A stretch of 45,739 nucleotides of DNA from Rhizobacter sp. (GTDB taxonomy: Bacteria > Pseudomonadota > Gammaproteobacteria > Burkholderiales > Burkholderiaceae_C): contig NZ_JADMJX010000248.1 of assembly GCF_018780185.1 (NCBI RefSeq), positions 1,041 to 46,779 on the forward strand, read 5' to 3'. The position numbers and the translations under genes are program-made. The notes beneath the pieces are model-generated. The model was not told where the DNA came from and did no database searches. It saw only the letters and a program-made list of their open reading frames with translations. This document shows positions 6,778 to 14,340 of the stretch, one piece after another. Position 1 is the stretch's first letter. Every line of letters starts with the position of its first letter.

Positions 6778-9687
6778 ATGCGAACCTTCCTGCCCGGCGT
6801 GCTGGCCGCCGTCATCGTGCTCTTGAGCCCACTCACCTTTGCTCAATCGAGCCAGAGCCAACAGCCCGAACCCATGCCCCGCCTCGTGGTGCGCGATGCG
6901 CGCCTGCCGGTGCGGCTGGAGTCGGTCAACCTGCGCGCCGAGGTCATCGGCCATGCGGTGCAAACCCGTGTCGAGCTGGTGTTTCGCAACCCCAACGACC
7001 GCGTGCTCGAAGGTGAGCTGCAGTTTCCGCTGCGCGAAGGCCAGATCGTCAGCGGCTTTGCGCTCGACATCAACGGCGAGCTGCGCCCCGCCGTGCCGGT
7101 CGACAAGGCCAAAGGTCAGCAGGTGTTTGAAGACGTGATCCGTGCGCGCGTCGACCCGGCGCTGCTGGAGGTGACCCATGGCAACAACTACAAGCTGCGT
7201 GTCTACCCGCTGCCGCCGCAGGGCACACGGCGTGTGGTGTTGCACCTGGCGCAAACACTGGGGCGCGACGCGCGCCTGGAGCTGCCGCTGAAGTTTGCCG
7301 ACAGCGTGCCGCTGCTGAATGTGGAGGTACTGGTGGCCGATGCCGACGCGAGCACGCTCGTGGCCACGGCGCCCGGGCTGCCGCCGCAGGCCTTCACCCG
7401 CAGCCAGCACGCCAACGGCTGGGCGCAGCTCTCGCTGCAGCAGGCTGACTTTGCCGGCGCTGCGGGCTTGAGCATCCGCCTGCCCGCGCGCAGCCAGCCG
7501 CTGGTGGCCACCCAGGTCGCTGGTCCCCAAACCTATTTCTACGCCGAGCTGCCGGTAGCCGCCCGCAGAGCGGCCCGCGCGGCACCCCGGCAGATCGCAC
7601 TGCTGTGGGATGCCTCGGGTTCCGGCGCACAGCGCGACCACGGCCGCGAGTTCGCCTTGCTCGACGCCTACTTCCGCGCGCTGCGCGACGTGGAGGTGTC
7701 GCTGCGTGTAGGCCGCGACGTGGCCGAGCCGGTGCAGCGGTTCAGCGTCAAGGGAGGCCGTTGGGTCGAGCTGCGCCGCGTGCTCGCGGGCCTGGCCTAC
7801 GACGGGGCGAGCAACCTGCCCGCGCTGGTCGCGCCTGAAGGCCACGAGCTCGCGCTGCTGTTCAGCGACGGGCTCTCCAACTGGGGCCTATCGGGCGTGA
7901 TGGCGCCGAGCCGCGTGCCGCTCTATGCGCTGAGTGCGGCCCACAGCGTGGACGCCGCCCGCTTGCGCCAGCTCGCCGAGCGCAGTGGCGGTGAGTGGCT
8001 CGACTTGAGCGCCATGCCCACCGCCGACGCCACCCGTGCGCTGCAAACCCGCAAGGCGCGCCTGCTTGGCCTGCACAGCAACAACGCGCGCCAGTTGGTG
8101 GCCGCGTCGCCCTATGCGCACGACGGCCACCTGGCGATCGCCGGGGTGATGCGCGAGGCGCGCGCCGAGCTCACGCTGGAGTTCGAGCTGCCCAACGGCC
8201 GCATCGAGCGCCAACAGATCACGGTGACCCCGCGTGGCAGCGCCACCCAGGTGGTGCAGCAATGGGCCCGCCTGCGGGTGGCCGAGCTGGAGGCCGAGCA
8301 CGACGAACACCGCGGCGAGATCCGCCGCATCGGCAAGGCCTTCGGCCTGGTCACGCGCGAGACCTCGCTGATCGTGCTCGACGCGGTGGCCGACTACGTG
8401 CGCTTCGAGATCGAGCCGCCCGCGTCGCTGCGCGCCGAATACGAGCGCCAGGTGGCACAACAAGGCCAGCGCAGCAAGCTCGCTCAGGCGAGCCACCTCG
8501 ACCGCGTGCTGGCGCGCTTCAACGAGCAGGTGGCGTGGTGGGAAAAGGCCTTCCCGAAAGACGAGCTGCGTGCGCCCCCAGCGCAAGACAAGCTCTCGGC
8601 CAACGAGGCCCTGGCCGGCTCGATGGGCCGCCAGGAGATGGCCTCGCCGCCACGCCCGTCACCCGCGCCCGCCGCAGCGCCCATGCGGGCCGAGCGCGCA
8701 CGTGAATCGAGCGACTCGGCGCAGCGCAAGTCCAAGGGCGCAGGCAGCGACGACAACGGCTCCGCGCCCGCGACCATCCACCTCACCCCCTGGGCGCCCG
8801 ACACGCCCTATGCACGCCGCCTGCGTGCCGCGCCGCCCGAAGCCGTGTACCAGCGCTACCTCGACGAGCGCCCCGACTTCACCCACAGCACCGCCTTCTT
8901 TCTCGACGCGGCCGACGTGCTCTTCGCCAAGGGCCGCCCTGAGCTGGCGTTGCGGGTGTTGTCGAACCTGGCCGAGATGGAGCTGGAGAACCGCCACATC
9001 CTGCGCGTGCTCGGCTACCGATTGCTGCAGGCCAGGCAGCCGCAGCTCGCCATCCCTGTGCTGCGCACGGTGCAACGCCTGAGCCCCAACGAGCCGCAGT
9101 CGTACCGCGACCTCGGCCTCGCGCACCACGATGCCGGCCAGTGGCAAGACAGTGCCGGCCAGCTGTGGCAGGTGGTGTCGCGCCCGTGGGATGGCCGCTT
9201 CCCTGACATCGACATGACCGCGCTCGCCGAGCTCAACATGGTGATCGATCGCGCCGCACGCAGCGGCCCACCGTTGCGCACCGAGGCCTACGACAAACGC
9301 CTGCTGCGCCACCTGCCGCTTGACCTGCGCATCACGCTCGCCTGGGACGCCGACAACACCGACATCGACCTCTGGGTCACCGACCCCAACGGCGAGAAGA
9401 CCTACTACGGTCACCGCCTGAGCTACCAGGGTGGCCGCGTCTCACGCGACGTGACCGGCGGCTACGGCCCCGAAGAGTTTGCGCTGCGTGTGGCCAAGCC
9501 CGGCCGCTACACCGTGCAGGCCCAGTTCTACGGCCACCGCCAGCAGGTGGTGGCCCCGGCCACCACGCTGATGCTGCGGCTGACCACCGGTTTCGGCCGG
9601 GCCGATCAGAAGGACGAGCTCGTCACGCTGCGGTTGGCCGGGGCGTCAGAGATGGTGACGGTGGGCAGCTTCGAGGTGGGTCGCTGA
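6778..9687 (+). CDS. Exported VIT / von Willebrand A / DUF2135 protein
   Basis: 969 residues from the ATG at 6778, chosen because it gives a clean Sec signal peptide (about 1-23, ending LTFAQS). An ATG at 6712 overlapping the LysR stop would add 22 residues without signal character. Domains in order: VIT (vault/inter-alpha-trypsin, about 35-165, with VELVFRNPNDRVLEGELQFPL); a von Willebrand A domain (about 270-430) whose MIDAS-like motif is DASGSG; a low-complexity Pro/Ala/Ser linker (about 625-690); TPR-like helices (about 715-800); and a C-terminal DUF2135/YfaP-type beta domain (about 849-940, with TDIDLWVTDPNGE). These features suggest a periplasmic or surface scaffold that makes metal-dependent protein contacts. 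It is followed after 27 bases by an L,D-transpeptidase gene, pointing to an envelope role. Its exact function is unknown. Confidence 0.85.
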   Translation: MRTFLPGVLAAVIVLLSPLTFAQSSQSQQPEPMPRLVVRDARLPVRLESVNLRAEVIGHAVQTRVELVFRNPNDRVLEGELQFPLREGQIVSGFALDINGELRPAVPVDKAKGQQVFEDVIRARVDPALLEVTHGNNYKLRVYPLPPQGTRRVVLHLAQTLGRDARLELPLKFADSVPLLNVEVLVADADASTLVATAPGLPPQAFTRSQHANGWAQLSLQQADFAGAAGLSIRLPARSQPLVATQVAGPQTYFYAELPVAARRAARAAPRQIALLWDASGSGAQRDHGREFALLDAYFRALRDVEVSLRVGRDVAEPVQRFSVKGGRWVELRRVLAGLAYDGASNLPALVAPEGHELALLFSDGLSNWGLSGVMAPSRVPLYALSAAHSVDAARLRQLAERSGGEWLDLSAMPTADATRALQTRKARLLGLHSNNARQLVAASPYAHDGHLAIAGVMREARAELTLEFELPNGRIERQQITVTPRGSATQVVQQWARLRVAELEAEHDEHRGEIRRIGKAFGLVTRETSLIVLDAVADYVRFEIEPPASLRAEYERQVAQQGQRSKLAQASHLDRVLARFNEQVAWWEKAFPKDELRAPPAQDKLSANEALAGSMGRQEMASPPRPSPAPAAAPMRAERARESSDSAQRKSKGAGSDDNGSAPATIHLTPWAPDTPYARRLRAAPPEAVYQRYLDERPDFTHSTAFFLDAADVLFAKGRPELALRVLSNLAEMELENRHILRVLGYRLLQARQPQLAIPVLRTVQRLSPNEPQSYRDLGLAHHDAGQWQDSAGQLWQVVSRPWDGRFPDIDMTALAELNMVIDRAARSGPPLRTEAYDKRLLRHLPLDLRITLAWDADNTDIDLWVTDPNGEKTYYGHRLSYQGGRVSRDVTGGYGPEEFALRVAKPGRYTVQAQFYGHRQQVVAPATTLMLRLTTGFGRADQKDELVTLRLAGASEMVTVGSFEVGR

Positions 9688-9714
9688 GGGCGCCCGTGCC
9701 GCCACAATGTTGTG

Positions 9715-11364
9715 ATGCAGAAGACGAGTGTGCGTTCAATCGGTGCGGGCGCTGTGGCGCTCGCGTTGTGGTGGGTGTGTGGCCTGGCGATGGCGGGCGA
9801 CGGCAATGCCTGGCGCTGGTTCGAAGGCGGGCGGCCGACGCCGCAGGCGCACGAGGCCGTCGAGCTGTTGCTGGGCGCGGCCAGCCATGGGCTGGAGCCA
9901 GAAGACTACGGCGCCAGCGCCTTGCAGCAGCACCTGGCGCGCGCCGCGCAGGCCGACCCGCTGGGGGCGCAGGCCATCGCGCCGCTGGACCAGGCGCTCA
10001 CGCAAGGCATGGAGCGCTACCTGTCCGACCTGTACCGCGGGCGTGTGGACCCGCGCCGAATCCACGAGAACTACTCCGTCGCCTGGCCGCGCGATTTCGA
10101 TGCCGCCGCCGCGCTGCAGGGGGCCTTGTCGGCCGGGCGCCTGAGTGCATCGGCGCGCGAGCTGTGGCCGCGCCTGCCCATCTACGAGCGTTTTCGCGAG
10201 GCGCTCGCGCGCTACCGCGCTTTGGGCGATCACCCCGCCTGGAAAGAGCCGCTGCCGCCCTTGCCGGGCAGCAAGCCGGGCCATGTCGGCAAACTGGAGC
10301 CAGGCATGCCCTGGGGCGGCACGGCGCTGCTGGCGCAGCGCCTGGCTGCGCTTGGCGACTTGCCCGAGCAGCAGCCTGCGACCACGCCGCCGGCTGAAAC
10401 GACGCCGCCGCCAGCACCACCAGCACCGCCAGCACCGACGTACTACGAAAGCCCGCTGGTCAACGCCGTGCAGGCCTTCCAGCAGCGCCACGGCATCGCG
10501 GCCGACGGCGTGATCGGCCGCGGCACCTGGGCGGCGCTGCAGGTCACCCCGGCCCAGCGTGCGCGGCAGATCGAGCTCACGCTCGAACGCATGCGCTGGA
10601 CGCCGCTGATGCAGGGGTCGCGCATGGTCGTCGTCAACATCCCCGAGTTCGTGCTGCGTGCCTACGAGGTGATCGAGGGCCAGATCGTGGTGCGCGAAGA
10701 GATGAAGGTCATCGTCGGCAAGGTACTCGACACGCGCACGCCCCTGTTCGACGAAGACATGCGCTACATCGAGTTCGCGCCCTACTGGAATGTGCCGCCC
10801 TCGATCGCGCGCGACGAGACCGTGCCGCGCTTGCGCCGCGACCCGGGCTACTGGGGCCGCGAGGGCTTCGAGTTCGTGTGGGGTTCGGGCGAGGTGCAGA
10901 CCACCCTCTCGGCGGCGGGGCTCGACGCGACGCTGGCCGGGCGTGCGCGCATCCGCCAGCGGCCCGGGCCGAAGAATGCGCTGGGCGACATCAAGTTCGT
11001 CTTCCCCAACAGCAGCAACATCTACTTACATCACACGCCGTCGGTCGGGTTGTTCGAGCGCGAGCGGCGCGACTTCAGCCACGGCTGCATCCGGGTCGAA
11101 AAGCCCGTCGAATTGGCAAAATTCGTGCTGAAAGACATGCCGGAGTGGACCGAAGCGCGCATTCTGGAGGCCATGGGCAAGGAGGAATCCTTCACACTCA
11201 AGCTGACAGAACCGGTGCCGGTTCTCATTACCTATGGAACCACCCTCGTGCGAGACGGTCGTATCTTCTTCTTTGACGATATCTACGGTCATGACCGCCT
11301 GCTCGACGCCGCCTTGCGCGCTCGCTCGGCCGGGCCACTGAAGAGGGAGGCCACGCGCCCATGA
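9715..11364 (+). CDS. L,D-transpeptidase of the YcbB/LdtD type
   Basis: About 549 residues. The ATG at 9715 is preferred over the GTG one codon earlier. The order is: signal peptide (about 1-26); an all-helical LdtD-type scaffold region (about 30-190); a Pro-rich linker (about 222-242); a peptidoglycan-binding domain (about 245-280, AVQAFQQRHGIAADGVIGRGTW); and a YkuD catalytic domain whose motif FSHGCIRVEKP carries the nucleophilic Cys and the His. Such enzymes form 3-3 (meso-DAP to meso-DAP) cross-links in peptidoglycan and resist most beta-lactams. The stop overlaps the start of the next gene (ATGA), a predicted DD/LD-endopeptidase, as in the E. coli ycbB-ycbK pair. Length is close to E. 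coli LdtD. Confidence 0.93.
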   Translation: MQKTSVRSIGAGAVALALWWVCGLAMAGDGNAWRWFEGGRPTPQAHEAVELLLGAASHGLEPEDYGASALQQHLARAAQADPLGAQAIAPLDQALTQGMERYLSDLYRGRVDPRRIHENYSVAWPRDFDAAAALQGALSAGRLSASARELWPRLPIYERFREALARYRALGDHPAWKEPLPPLPGSKPGHVGKLEPGMPWGGTALLAQRLAALGDLPEQQPATTPPAETTPPPAPPAPPAPTYYESPLVNAVQAFQQRHGIAADGVIGRGTWAALQVTPAQRARQIELTLERMRWTPLMQGSRMVVVNIPEFVLRAYEVIEGQIVVREEMKVIVGKVLDTRTPLFDEDMRYIEFAPYWNVPPSIARDETVPRLRRDPGYWGREGFEFVWGSGEVQTTLSAAGLDATLAGRARIRQRPGPKNALGDIKFVFPNSSNIYLHHTPSVGLFERERRDFSHGCIRVEKPVELAKFVLKDMPEWTEARILEAMGKEESFTLKLTEPVPVLITYGTTLVRDGRIFFFDDIYGHDRLLDAALRARSAGPLKREATRP

Positions 11365-11918
11365 GCATCACCCCCATCGGCGCCGCGCGGCGTCGTTTCC
11401 TGCGCCGTGGCGCGCACTTGGCCGCAGCCGGCAGTCTGGCCGCCGTCGGTGTGCCGGCCCGCGCCGCGGCCGCCCCGCGCAGCCTGGCTTTTGCCCACAC
11501 CCACACGGGCGAAGTGATCACGCTCACCTACGCCGAACAGCACAGCTACCTGCCCGACGCACTGCAGCGTCTCAACCGCTTCCTGCGCGACCACTACAGC
11601 GGCGAGGTCGGTCACATGGACCCGGCCTTGTTCGACCAGTTGTACCAAGTGCAACAGGCGCTGGGTGCGCGTGGGTCGTACCAGGTCATCTCGGGTTACC
11701 GCTGCCCCGCCACCAACAACAAGCTGCGCGAGACGGGCGGCGGCGGCGTGGCCAAGCGCAGCCTGCACATGGACGGCCGTGCCATCGACGTGCGCTTGCC
11801 GGGCGTGCCGCTCGCCGAGCTGCGCGACGCGGCGCTGTCGATGCGTGCCGGTGGCGTGGGCTACTACCCCGGCCAGGAGTTCGTGCACATCGACACCGGG
11901 CGCGTGCGCAGCTGGTGA
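11361..11918 (+). CDS. Tat-exported DUF882 / MepK-like murein peptidase
   Basis: 185 residues. The N-terminus has a twin-arginine signal (RRRFLRRG followed by a hydrophobic stretch), so export of a folded protein is predicted. The catalytic domain is peptidase M15-like, with SGYRCPATNN, the zinc motif HMDGRAIDV (HxxGxAxD) and a late EFVHIDTG supplying the third ligand. E. coli MepK (YcbK), of the same family, cleaves 3-3 and 3-4 cross-links. The start overlaps the L,D-transpeptidase stop by four bases, so synthesis of the linking and the cutting enzyme should be translationally coupled. Confidence 0.9.
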   Translation: MSITPIGAARRRFLRRGAHLAAAGSLAAVGVPARAAAAPRSLAFAHTHTGEVITLTYAEQHSYLPDALQRLNRFLRDHYSGEVGHMDPALFDQLYQVQQALGARGSYQVISGYRCPATNNKLRETGGGGVAKRSLHMDGRAIDVRLPGVPLAELRDAALSMRAGGVGYYPGQEFVHIDTGRVRSW

Positions 11919-11946
11919 CCCGAGTGCGCGGCACGAAGAACCTCCC

Positions 11947-12441
11947 GTGAGCGTGGAGCCCGCTGCACCCCAGGACCCCGAGCTCTTGCGCCGCCTGCTG
12001 CGCGCCAAGGACCGCATGGACGCCGCCTCGCACGAGGCCTGGCCCGTGCAGCGACTGGCCAGCGTGAGCGGCGTCTCCGAAGCCCACTTCGCAAGGTCGT
12101 TCAAGCAGGCCTTCGGCACCCCACCGCACCGCTACCTGCTCACCCGGCGCATCGAACGCGCCACCGCGCTGCTGCGCGACACCGATCTGCCCATCACCGA
12201 GATCGCCTTCCAGACCGGCTGGGAGAGCCTGGGCACCTTCGGGCGCACCTTCCGCGACATCACCGGCGAGAACCCGAGTGCGGTGCGCGCGCAAGCGCAG
12301 GGCGCCGCACATGAGCTGGGCCGCGTGCCCGCCTGCATCGTCAGCGCTGCGCACCGCCCCGACCTCACGACCGCAGTTTCGGAGAAGCGCCGCCGCGAGG
12401 CCGCCGGTATAAACCGCTCCATCAACAAGGAGCGACCATGA
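11947..12441 (+). CDS. AraC-type DNA-binding protein (HTH domain only)
   Basis: About 164 residues from the GTG at 11947. GAAGAA lies a few bases upstream; an ATG at 12016 is a weaker alternative. It consists almost entirely of the double helix-turn-helix of AraC proteins: WPVQRLASVSGVSEAHFARSF and then ITEIAFQTGWESLGTFGRTF. There is no ligand-binding domain, so it resembles the short stand-alone HTH regulators. It starts 28 bases after the DUF882 gene and its stop overlaps the ATG of the glyoxalase-like gene (ATGA at 12438). It is probably the regulator of the next two genes and possibly of itself. Confidence 0.82.
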   Translation: MSVEPAAPQDPELLRRLLRAKDRMDAASHEAWPVQRLASVSGVSEAHFARSFKQAFGTPPHRYLLTRRIERATALLRDTDLPITEIAFQTGWESLGTFGRTFRDITGENPSAVRAQAQGAAHELGRVPACIVSAAHRPDLTTAVSEKRRREAAGINRSINKERP

Positions 12442-12848
12442 CGCAAGGTGTTCAAGTGGTGGGTGTGTACGTGCGAGACCAAGACGAAGCGCTCGCCTTC
12501 TATGTCGACAAACTCGGCTTTCGGGTCCACACCGATGTGCGCAACGGCGACTATCGCTGGCTCACGGTGCAGCACCCGGGGCAGCCCTCGTTCCAGCTCG
12601 GCCTGTTCACACCCGGGCCGCCGGTGCTCGACGCGGCCACCGCACAAACGCTGCGTGCCATCGTGGCCAAGGGCGCGATGCCGCCGCTGGTGATGAACGT
12701 CGACGACTGCCGCGCCACCTATGAGCGCCTGCTCGAGCGCGGCGTGGAGTTCACCCAGGAGCCGGTGAGCCGCTACGGCAACGTCGACGCCGGTTTTCGC
12801 GACCCGTCGGGCAACGGCTGGAAGATGATCGAGGCCCGGGCATCATGA
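12438..12848 (+). CDS. VOC (glyoxalase/bleomycin-resistance fold) protein
   Basis: 136 residues covering a single VOC module of paired beta-alpha-beta-beta-beta units: VVGVYVRDQDEALAFYVDKLGF at the start, and SRYGNVDAGFRDPSGNGWKMIE at the end with the usual final Glu metal-ligand position. AAGGAG lies 5 bases before the ATG. VOC proteins include dioxygenases, lyases and drug-binding proteins, and sequence alone does not decide between them. Both ends overlap neighbouring genes by four bases, so it is translated with the AraC regulator and the DUF1801 protein. Confidence 0.88.
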   Translation: MTQGVQVVGVYVRDQDEALAFYVDKLGFRVHTDVRNGDYRWLTVQHPGQPSFQLGLFTPGPPVLDAATAQTLRAIVAKGAMPPLVMNVDDCRATYERLLERGVEFTQEPVSRYGNVDAGFRDPSGNGWKMIEARAS

Positions 12849-13228
12849 AGAAGGGTGTGTCGACGGAGGTGGGGTCTGCCTCCGAACTCATCGACGACAA
12901 GATCGCGGGCCTGGCCGACTGGCGCGGCGAGATGCTCGCGCAACTGCGCGCCTTGATCAAGGCGGCGGTGCCCGAGGTCGTCGAAGAGTGGAAATGGGCG
13001 ACGCCCGTGTGGTCACACCACGGCATCATCTGCACCGGTGAGACCTACAAGAAGGCGGTGAAGATGACCTTCGCCAAGGGCGCCTCGGTGCCCGACCCGG
13101 CGGGGCTCTTCAACTCCAGTCTTGATGGCAATGTGAGGCGTGCCATCGACTTCCACGAAGGCGACAAGCTCGACAAGAAGGCGCTGACGGCGCTCATCCG
13201 GGCTGCGGCGGCGTTGAACAAGGCCTAG
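12845..13228 (+). CDS. DUF1801 (YdhG-like) protein
   Basis: 127 residues. The pattern WKWATPVWSHHGIICTGETYKKAVKMTF followed by GNVRRAIDFHEGD is characteristic of DUF1801, a small cytoplasmic fold related to bacterial frataxin-like proteins, with no established biochemical function. Its ATG overlaps the VOC stop (ATGA). It is the last gene of a three-gene translationally coupled set that starts with an AraC regulator. A degenerate hairpin-repeat arm follows at 13286. Confidence 0.85.
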   Translation: MKKGVSTEVGSASELIDDKIAGLADWRGEMLAQLRALIKAAVPEVVEEWKWATPVWSHHGIICTGETYKKAVKMTFAKGASVPDPAGLFNSSLDGNVRRAIDFHEGDKLDKKALTALIRAAAALNKA

Positions 13229-13285
13229 GCGGCTTCGGCGAAGGAGTGCGTCGATACCGCCCCGGGCCGAGATCATTCACCACCT

Positions 13286-13321
13286 CCGTTCGGGCTGAGC
13301 CTGTCGAAGCCAGCGCCGTGC
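13286..13321. repeat. Dispersed hairpin-type repeat, single arm (copy A)
   Basis: Contains the core CTGAGCCTGTCGAAG seen at three other places in the window (24834, 29074 and 31461). Only one arm is well preserved here, and the matching inverted arm downstream is not recognisable. It sits between two convergent genes, where it may help end transcripts. Confidence 0.7.
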
Positions 13322-13339
13322 GGTGTGAACCGAATGCGT

Positions 13340-14095
13340 TCAGGGCCGGGTCTGCGGCGTATAGGTGCCCGTCGCGGTGCTGGCCGCCTGTGCCGGCGCC
13401 TCGCGCGGCTGCTGCGTGGCGTTGATGCATTTCCCATTGCCGCGCTCGGCGCGTATGTCGCCTCGTGCTCGCTTGCGCACCGCCTGCGAGCCCTCTTGCA
13501 GCGAGGCGATCACGTCGACCTTCAGCGTGCGGTAGTGGTTCTGGATGTTGATGAACTGATGCTCCAGGTGGCAGCGGTTGCTGTTGGCGCCCCAGGTGCC
13601 CTTCTTCGACAGCGGCACGCCGATCTTTTCCCACGCGAAGGTTGTGCAGTCGGCATTCGTGCAGCGCTCACCCCAGGCCACGGCCGAGAGCCTCGCCTTG
13701 CTGCACTGCGCCTGCGTGAGCTGTTGGTCACCCCAGGTGGCCTTCAGCGTGTAGCGCTTCCAATTGAGCTTCAAGTCGCCCAGGGGCCCGAATGCCACCA
13801 CGAAGCCACCACACGAACCGCCGTTGCTGGGCCCGGCCGATGTGGCCTCGTAGTGCTGGTAGTAGTCGCAGCTGTCTTCCTGCACCGCCACCGGCTGCGT
13901 GGGCAGGGCATCGGCGTTCTGCGGCTGGTCGCACAGGCCGAAGGTCGCGAGCTTTTTCTTGGCCTCTACTTCTTGCAGCGTGTACTGGCGCTCTGAAGAA
14001 ATGACGGCGCCGACGTCGTTGGGGCCCGCATGCGCGGCACCCGAGGCAAGGATGAACAGGGCCGGCAAGACGATGAAGGGGAAGGAGCGGATCAT
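13340..14095 (-). CDS. Secreted cysteine-rich protein of unknown function
   Basis: 251 residues. A Sec signal peptide (about 1-23, ending SGAAHA) and AGGAG about 9 bases before the ATG support the start. The mature part has eight cysteines (in FGLCD, DSCDY, GSCGG, AQCSK, ERCTNADC, NRCHL and GKCIN), which could form four disulfides in the periplasm or outside the cell. The C-terminal 40 residues are polar and Ala/Gln/Pro-rich. I recognise no domain. It is monocistronic, convergent with the DUF1801 gene and divergent from the serine hydrolase gene. The intergenic DNA at 14096-14340 shows no clear gene. Confidence 0.72.
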   Translation of the reverse strand: MIRSFPFIVLPALFILASGAAHAGPNDVGAVISSERQYTLQEVEAKKKLATFGLCDQPQNADALPTQPVAVQEDSCDYYQHYEATSAGPSNGGSCGGFVVAFGPLGDLKLNWKRYTLKATWGDQQLTQAQCSKARLSAVAWGERCTNADCTTFAWEKIGVPLSKKGTWGANSNRCHLEHQFINIQNHYRTLKVDVIASLQEGSQAVRKRARGDIRAERGNGKCINATQQPREAPAQAASTATGTYTPQTRP

Positions 14096-14340
14096 CGGGG
14101 GTCTCCTGGAGTCACCAGGGATGCTAGCGGGTGATTGACAGGGATGGAACTGTCGGGCGAAGCGACTGCTTCCGGGCAGGAGCGGTCTTCGTCACTCGCT
14201 GACCGACCAGTCCGACTTCCAGGGTTCGCCGGCATCGAGAGCAAAGCCGGAACGCAGGACGCTCGCGATCGTTCTTGCAGTGACTGGTCGTCGTTCCCTT
14301 GTGCTCTACTCTGACGACTTCACGGACAACAGGAGTTGCC

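Noticed and set aside
5764-7845. A 693-codon minus-strand frame across the LysR and VIT/vWA genes
   Set aside because: It covers parts of two unrelated well-supported genes on the other strand and has the usual antisense composition.
12438-13228. The VOC and DUF1801 genes as a toxin-antitoxin pair
   Set aside because: Size and overlap fit superficially, but neither family is a known toxin and the cassette is led by an AraC regulator.
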